Assembly (NCBI RefSeq): GCF_900129425.1 | Contig: NZ_LT670817.1 | Location: 806,001-870,000 of the forward strand | Reading direction: 5' to 3' | Length of the DNA: 64,000 bases | Source: Bradyrhizobium erythrophlei | GTDB lineage: Bacteria > Pseudomonadota > Alphaproteobacteria > Rhizobiales > Xanthobacteraceae | Notes under the pieces: model-generated | Database searches by the model: none | Seen by the model: only the letters and a program-made list of their open reading frames with translations | Told to the model about the DNA's origin: nothing | Made by a program: the position numbers and the translations under genes | Shown: positions 60,471-64,000 of the stretch, piece by piece | Layout of the letters: each line of letters begins with the position of its first letter | How positions within the stretch are numbered: position 1 is the stretch's first letter

Positions 60471-61172
60471 ATGGACAATACGATGCCGATTTTGCTCGTT
60501 CCCGGTCTGGTTTCATCGCCCAGAATATTCGCACCCGTCGTGCCCGCTATGTGGCGATTCGGGCCCGTGACCGTGGCCAATCACAAGCGCGACGACAGCA
60601 TCGGCGCGATCGCGCGGCGGATTTTGGCCGAGGCGCCGCCGCGTTTCGCGCTGGCCGGGCATTCGATGGGCGGCTACATCGCCTTCGAGATCATGCGGCA
60701 GGCGCCGCAGCGGGTAGCAAAACTGGCGCTGATCAATACCCAGGCGCGCCCCGATACGCCGGATGCGACCGCGCGCCGCCGCGGCCAGATGGCGCGGGCG
60801 CAAGCCGGCGGCTATCGCGCCGTGCTCGACGAACTGTTTCCCGGCTTCGTGCATCCGTCGCGGCGCGAGGACTCCGGCTTGCGCCAACTGGTGCACGACA
60901 TGGGCGAGGATGTCGGCGCCGACGCCTTCGTCCGCCAGCAGACCGCTGTCATGGGCCGGGCGGATTCGCGGCCGACGCTCACCGCGATTGCCTGTCCGAC
61001 GCTGGTCCTGACCGGCGATGAGGATAACACCATCCCCAACGCGCTGTCGGTGGAGATGGCGGACCGCATTCCCGGCGCCAAACTCACCATCCTTCCGCAG
61101 TGTGGCCACCTTCCGCAGGTGGAACAGCCGCAGGCGACCGCGGATGCTCTGGTCGGATGGCTGCTGATCTGA
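60471..61172 (+). CDS. Alpha/beta hydrolase
   Basis: A 233-residue alpha/beta hydrolase with nucleophile Ser65 in GHSMGG, an oxyanion-forming LLVPGLVSS at the N-terminus, and TGDEDNTIPN (catalytic Asp) and QCGHLPQVEQP (catalytic His) near the end. No signal peptide. Substrate unknown. Divergent from carA with 160 bp between them; yqeY follows on the same strand. Confidence 0.9.
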   Translation: MDNTMPILLVPGLVSSPRIFAPVVPAMWRFGPVTVANHKRDDSIGAIARRILAEAPPRFALAGHSMGGYIAFEIMRQAPQRVAKLALINTQARPDTPDATARRRGQMARAQAGGYRAVLDELFPGFVHPSRREDSGLRQLVHDMGEDVGADAFVRQQTAVMGRADSRPTLTAIACPTLVLTGDEDNTIPNALSVEMADRIPGAKLTILPQCGHLPQVEQPQATADALVGWLLI

Positions 61173-61250
61173 GTTGTCTGGTTGGCGCGAACGGCCTAGA
61201 TCAGGGGCTCATGACGATGCGGCCCTTGGGGTTCGCGAGAGGACAGGACG

Positions 61251-61706
61251 ATGCTGCGCGACGACATCAACAATGCGGTCAAGGACGCGATGCGGGCCAA
61301 GGACGAGCGCAAGCTGTCCACGCTGCGGATGGTCAATTCCACCATCAAGAACGCCGACATCGCCGCGCGCGGGGAAGGAAAACCGCCGCTCAGCGACGCC
61401 GACCTGCTTTCTGTGTTCCAGAAGATGATAAAACAGCGCCAGGAATCCGTGGAATTGTACGACAAGGGCGGCCGCGCCGAACTCGCCGCAGCAGAGCGCG
61501 AGGAGATCGCGATCATCTCGGCCTATCTGCCGAAGCAGATGTCGGAAGCCGACGTCAAGGCGGCGATTTCAGCCGCGATCGCCGAGACCGGTGCCGCCGG
61601 GATGAAGGACATGGGCAAGGTGATCGGCGTCCTGAAGGCGAAATACGCCGGGCAGATGGATTTTGCGAAGGCCAGCGGCATGGTGAAGGCGGCGCTGACG
61701 GGGTGA
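61251..61706 (+). CDS. GatB/YqeY domain protein
   Basis: A 151-residue YqeY-family protein: LRDDINNAVKDAMRAKDERKLSTLRMV, then IKQRQESVELYDKGGR and YLPKQMSEADV. It resembles the tRNA-binding tail of GatB, the glutamyl-tRNA amidotransferase subunit, and may bind tRNA. It commonly sits near carA in alphaproteobacteria, as here. Confidence 0.92.
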   Translation: MLRDDINNAVKDAMRAKDERKLSTLRMVNSTIKNADIAARGEGKPPLSDADLLSVFQKMIKQRQESVELYDKGGRAELAAAEREEIAIISAYLPKQMSEADVKAAISAAIAETGAAGMKDMGKVIGVLKAKYAGQMDFAKASGMVKAALTG

Positions 61707-61729
61707 GTTTGTCGTCGCGCGGATCGTAC

Positions 61730-61855
61730 CTCTTCCCTTCTCCCCTTGTGGGAGAAGGTGGCGCGGACGAAGTCCGTGCCGGATGAGGGGTCTGCATCCG
61801 CTGAGAGAGACCCCTCACCCGCCTCGCTTCGCTCGGCACCCTCTCCCACAAGGGG
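61730..61855. repeat. Palindromic intergenic repeat interrupted by the IS element
   Basis: CTTCTCCCCTTGTGGGAGAAGG starts the element; the matching right part ends CCCTCTCCCACAAGGGG and resumes after the IS at 63317-63335. It is the same family as 57660-57820. Confidence 0.75.
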
Positions 61856-63277
61856 CTAAGGCGTGCACACATCTCTGAGTCTCCAACCCTGAGCCATTTG
61901 TTCGAAGCGATGCCAGCCACGGCGCATGGTGATTGGGCCCGGTGGGCGTTCGGAGGTGTAACCGGTCCAGCCACCGAGGCGCGCAACAATCCAGGCGAGC
62001 CAGCCGATCGATCGCCTGGGATGAGGATTTTTCTGCTTGGCTGTTTTGCCTTCGAGACGGATCTGCAAGGCCTCGAGCATTGGCAATTGTTCCACCGCTA
62101 CCACGTCGGTGGCCGGGCGATCGACCGTGCCGTCGCGGGCGAGGACGAGCTGCATGATCTTGGTGGCGGCAATCATTGCGATGGCGGCAAGCTTGAACAA
62201 GGCATCGGCCGCTTCGACCTGGCTGCTCTCAAGGTCGAGACCCTGGCTCTTGCTGGTGCGGAACAGCTGTTCGACGTGCCAGCGCTCGCGATACCAACCA
62301 ACGATCTCCAAGGCCTGCGCAACCGTCGTAACCTCATGAGTGGTAAGCAGACGCCAGTGGATCGGCCCCTCGACGGCGGTATCAAGCTCCCTGACCTCGA
62401 CCAGACGCAAGGTCAATTGATGCGCGGCTGCGGGATCGCTGCAGTTGCCCGGGCGCTTGATCGTCACTTCGCCAAAGCGCAGCGCCACCTTGGCCGTGCG
62501 AGCCGGGCGACCGGGCTGGGCTCGGACCTCCAGCTTGAAGCGATGCCGGACCGGCCAGCTTTCGGTAATGCCAAACAGCCGACCGCCACCCACCAAGGCG
62601 CGATCACGACAGGCACGCGTGAGCAGATGGGTGCGCGCGTCAGGTATCCGGTCAAACTCTTCGTAAATATCGCTCTCGCGGTCGCCGATCACGGTGACCA
62701 TCGCTGCCGCAGCAAGCGCGCTCTTGGCGCTCGCCGCCCCCTTAATCCAACGATAGGATTCTTTCTCTTCGATCGGTTGACGCCGGTAATCAGGGGACGC
62801 TGGCCCCTGACGCGTCCAGATCTGCATTCCAGCCAACCCGAGCAAGGCTCCGCTGCCCGCATCAATCGCCAGCACGGGGTGCACAAACAAGCCCGGATCG
62901 CGTCCGTTGCCGGATGGCCCAAGACCCCGGACCCGTCCGGCGTGCCTGGCATAGTTCAGTTCCGTCGTGTCCTGGATTGCAAGCACATGCAGGCCCGCGA
63001 CACGGTCCGACAGAACTTCTGCATTATGCACAGCAATTTCGTTCGCTGTCACATTCGGATTATTCAGCCAGCGGCTGAACCCCACCCACTCAGCTCGGCC
63101 GTCGGACGCCGCACGCAGGTTCATCGTGACGCGTTCAACGGCGCGCTGCAACAACAGCGCCCCCTTTTGGCCAGTCGCACATCGCCAAAGCGACCGACTG
63201 ACCAATCCATCCCTTCCATCAATGCGATCATCCTTCTTGTGGACCGCAATGCAAGGAATCAGACTCGATTCACTCAT
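61856..63277 (-). CDS. IS4-family transposase
   Basis: A 473-residue DDE transposase. Asp residues are in LAIQDTTELNY and VIGDRESDIY, and the YREK signature Y-x2-R-x3-E-x6-K is exact in YRERWHVEQLFRTSK. The protein catalyses cut-and-paste movement of the element. Its stop codon TAG is made by the outer bases of the left terminal inverted repeat. Full length, no frameshift. Confidence 0.95.
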   Translation of the reverse strand: MSESSLIPCIAVHKKDDRIDGRDGLVSRSLWRCATGQKGALLLQRAVERVTMNLRAASDGRAEWVGFSRWLNNPNVTANEIAVHNAEVLSDRVAGLHVLAIQDTTELNYARHAGRVRGLGPSGNGRDPGLFVHPVLAIDAGSGALLGLAGMQIWTRQGPASPDYRRQPIEEKESYRWIKGAASAKSALAAAAMVTVIGDRESDIYEEFDRIPDARTHLLTRACRDRALVGGGRLFGITESWPVRHRFKLEVRAQPGRPARTAKVALRFGEVTIKRPGNCSDPAAAHQLTLRLVEVRELDTAVEGPIHWRLLTTHEVTTVAQALEIVGWYRERWHVEQLFRTSKSQGLDLESSQVEAADALFKLAAIAMIAATKIMQLVLARDGTVDRPATDVVAVEQLPMLEALQIRLEGKTAKQKNPHPRRSIGWLAWIVARLGGWTGYTSERPPGPITMRRGWHRFEQMAQGWRLRDVCTP

Positions 63278-63316
63278 GGCAAGAAAAATGTTATTGAAAT
63301 TGTGTGCACGCCTTAG
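61856..63316 (-). mobile_element. Complete IS4-family insertion sequence (1461 bp)
   Basis: Perfect 16-bp terminal inverted repeats CTAAGGCGTGCACACA (61856-61871 and its complement at 63301-63316). The direct target duplication CCCACAAGGGG (11 bp) lies at 61845-61855 and 63317-63327. One transposase gene covers almost the whole length. The intact ends, duplication and open gene indicate a recent insertion. Confidence 0.96.
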
Positions 63317-63369
63317 CCCACAAGGGGAGAGGGTTTGTCCCGCGACCGCATTGGTCTAGTCTCTCCGCC

Positions 63370-64000
63370 ATGCTCACCGAAGCCTCCAATTACGACGATC
63401 TCTATCGCAACTTCCGCTGGGAGATTCCGGCGCGGTTCAACATCGCGACCGCGTGCTGCGATCGCCATGCCGACGGCTCGGGCCGGCTGGCGCTGATCTA
63501 TGTCGATGAGGACGGCGGCGGTGCGCGCACCTCGTTCGACGACATCAGCGAGATGTCGCGCCGTTTTGCCAATGTGCTGAAAGCCGACGGCCTTGCGCGG
63601 GGCGACCGCGTCGCGGTGTTCCTGTCGCAGTCGCTGGAACTGCCCATTGTGCACATGGCGGCGTTCCGTGCCGCGTTGGTGTCGATTCCGCTGTTTGCGC
63701 TGTTCGGCGAGGATGCGCTGGAGTTTCGTCTGTCGAATTCGGGCGCGAGGGCCATCGTCACCGACGAGACGGGATGGGAGAAGCTTGCAAAAATCCGCGA
63801 CCGGCTTCCGGATCTTCGCAACGTATACCTCATTGGCGATGGCACTCATGCCGGCACCAGGTCGTTCTGGCCGTCGCTCAGGTCGGCGTCGGCGGAATTT
63901 GCGACCGTCGATACCGCGGCCGACGATCCCGCGATGATCATTTACACCTCGGGTACGACGGGCAATCCCAAGGGCGCGCTGCACGGCCATCGCGTGGTGC
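63370..64000 (+). CDS. AMP-binding acyl-CoA synthetase (3' truncated by window edge)
   Basis: First 210 residues of an ANL-superfamily acyl-CoA or acetyl-CoA-type synthetase, which adenylates a carboxylic acid and then transfers it to CoA. The N-terminal domain begins MLTEASNYDDLYRNFRWEIP, contains GLARGDRVAVFLSQSLELPIVHMA, and reaches the P-loop signature YTSGTTGNPKGAL just before the window ends. The start codon is 54 bp after the right end of the IS element, so the insertion probably affects its promoter. The YqeY gene lies on the far side of the IS. Confidence 0.9.
   Translation, partial: MLTEASNYDDLYRNFRWEIPARFNIATACCDRHADGSGRLALIYVDEDGGGARTSFDDISEMSRRFANVLKADGLARGDRVAVFLSQSLELPIVHMAAFRAALVSIPLFALFGEDALEFRLSNSGARAIVTDETGWEKLAKIRDRLPDLRNVYLIGDGTHAGTRSFWPSLRSASAEFATVDTAADDPAMIIYTSGTTGNPKGALHGHRVV

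Noticed and set aside
61898..63316. 472-codon open frame on + across the IS element
   Set aside because: Antisense to a transposase with complete DDE and YREK motifs; no recognisable domain on this strand.
1..64000. CRISPR arrays
   Set aside because: No series of 25-40 base repeats with regular spacers was found; the repeats present are palindromic intergenic elements or iterons.

Overview
The window looks like a chromosomal segment of a Bradyrhizobium-type alphaproteobacterium (Nitrobacteraceae). The basis is high-GC coding sequence, an FlbT-controlled flagellin, several small protein families I associate with Bradyrhizobium, and dispersed palindromes with GGCTTGATCC/GGATCAAGCC or GTCATTCCGGGGC arms. 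No rRNA or CRISPR array is visible. The assignment is inference from family resemblance; no database was searched.

Layout. 0-3.6 kb: 3' part of a mandelate-racemase-like gene, a NYN nuclease and an epoxide hydrolase. 3.9-10.3 kb: an accessory block, all on +, with a SIR2-STAND-TPR protein, a TIR protein, a zinc-finger miniprotein, an unknown protein and a pentapeptide-repeat protein; this is the best candidate for an undescribed (probably anti-phage) system. 10.3-12.7 kb: decayed, gene-poor DNA. 12.7-17.0 kb: flagellin, flbT, a Tat-exported M19 dipeptidase and UspA. 17.3-25.0 kb: an integrated satellite-like element on the - strand (integrase, AlpA, primase-helicase, small genes), with a tRNA 3'-end fragment as the probable right attachment site and repeat-rich DNA beside the replication gene. 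25.3-30 kb: accessory and decaying genes (HEPN/DUF4145, a frameshifted zinc-finger gene, a truncated SRAP gene) around an outer-membrane beta-barrel gene. 30.5-33.5 kb: a co-directional SDR, cupin, metallo-beta-lactamase and nitroreductase group. 33.5-39.4 kb: small genes, PilZ, and an ArsR/DUF1801/SRPBCC operon that shows an internal duplication. 39.5-46.4 kb: an amino-acid-type ABC binding protein, an orphan ParA, two tiny paralogous membrane proteins, a csoR/copper ATPase pair and a carotenoid-type membrane protein. 46.6-61.7 kb: mostly core genes (dapA-like, LysR, trxB, Lrp, two DoxX, greA, carB, an unusual tRNA-Cys-like gene, methyltransferase, Dps, cupin, thioesterase, carA, hydrolase, yqeY). 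61.86-63.32 kb: a complete IS4-family element with an 11-bp target duplication. 63.37 kb to the end: the start of an AMP-binding acyl-CoA synthetase.

How the parts relate. carA and carB encode the two carbamoyl-phosphate synthetase subunits but are split by about 3 kb of unrelated genes. csoR and the copper ATPase are divergent around one palindrome that probably senses copper. FlbT probably controls the flagellin mRNA just upstream. In the accessory block the SIR2 and TIR proteins would both act on NAD+, an arrangement reminiscent of Thoeris but with a STAND/TPR sensor fused to SIR2.
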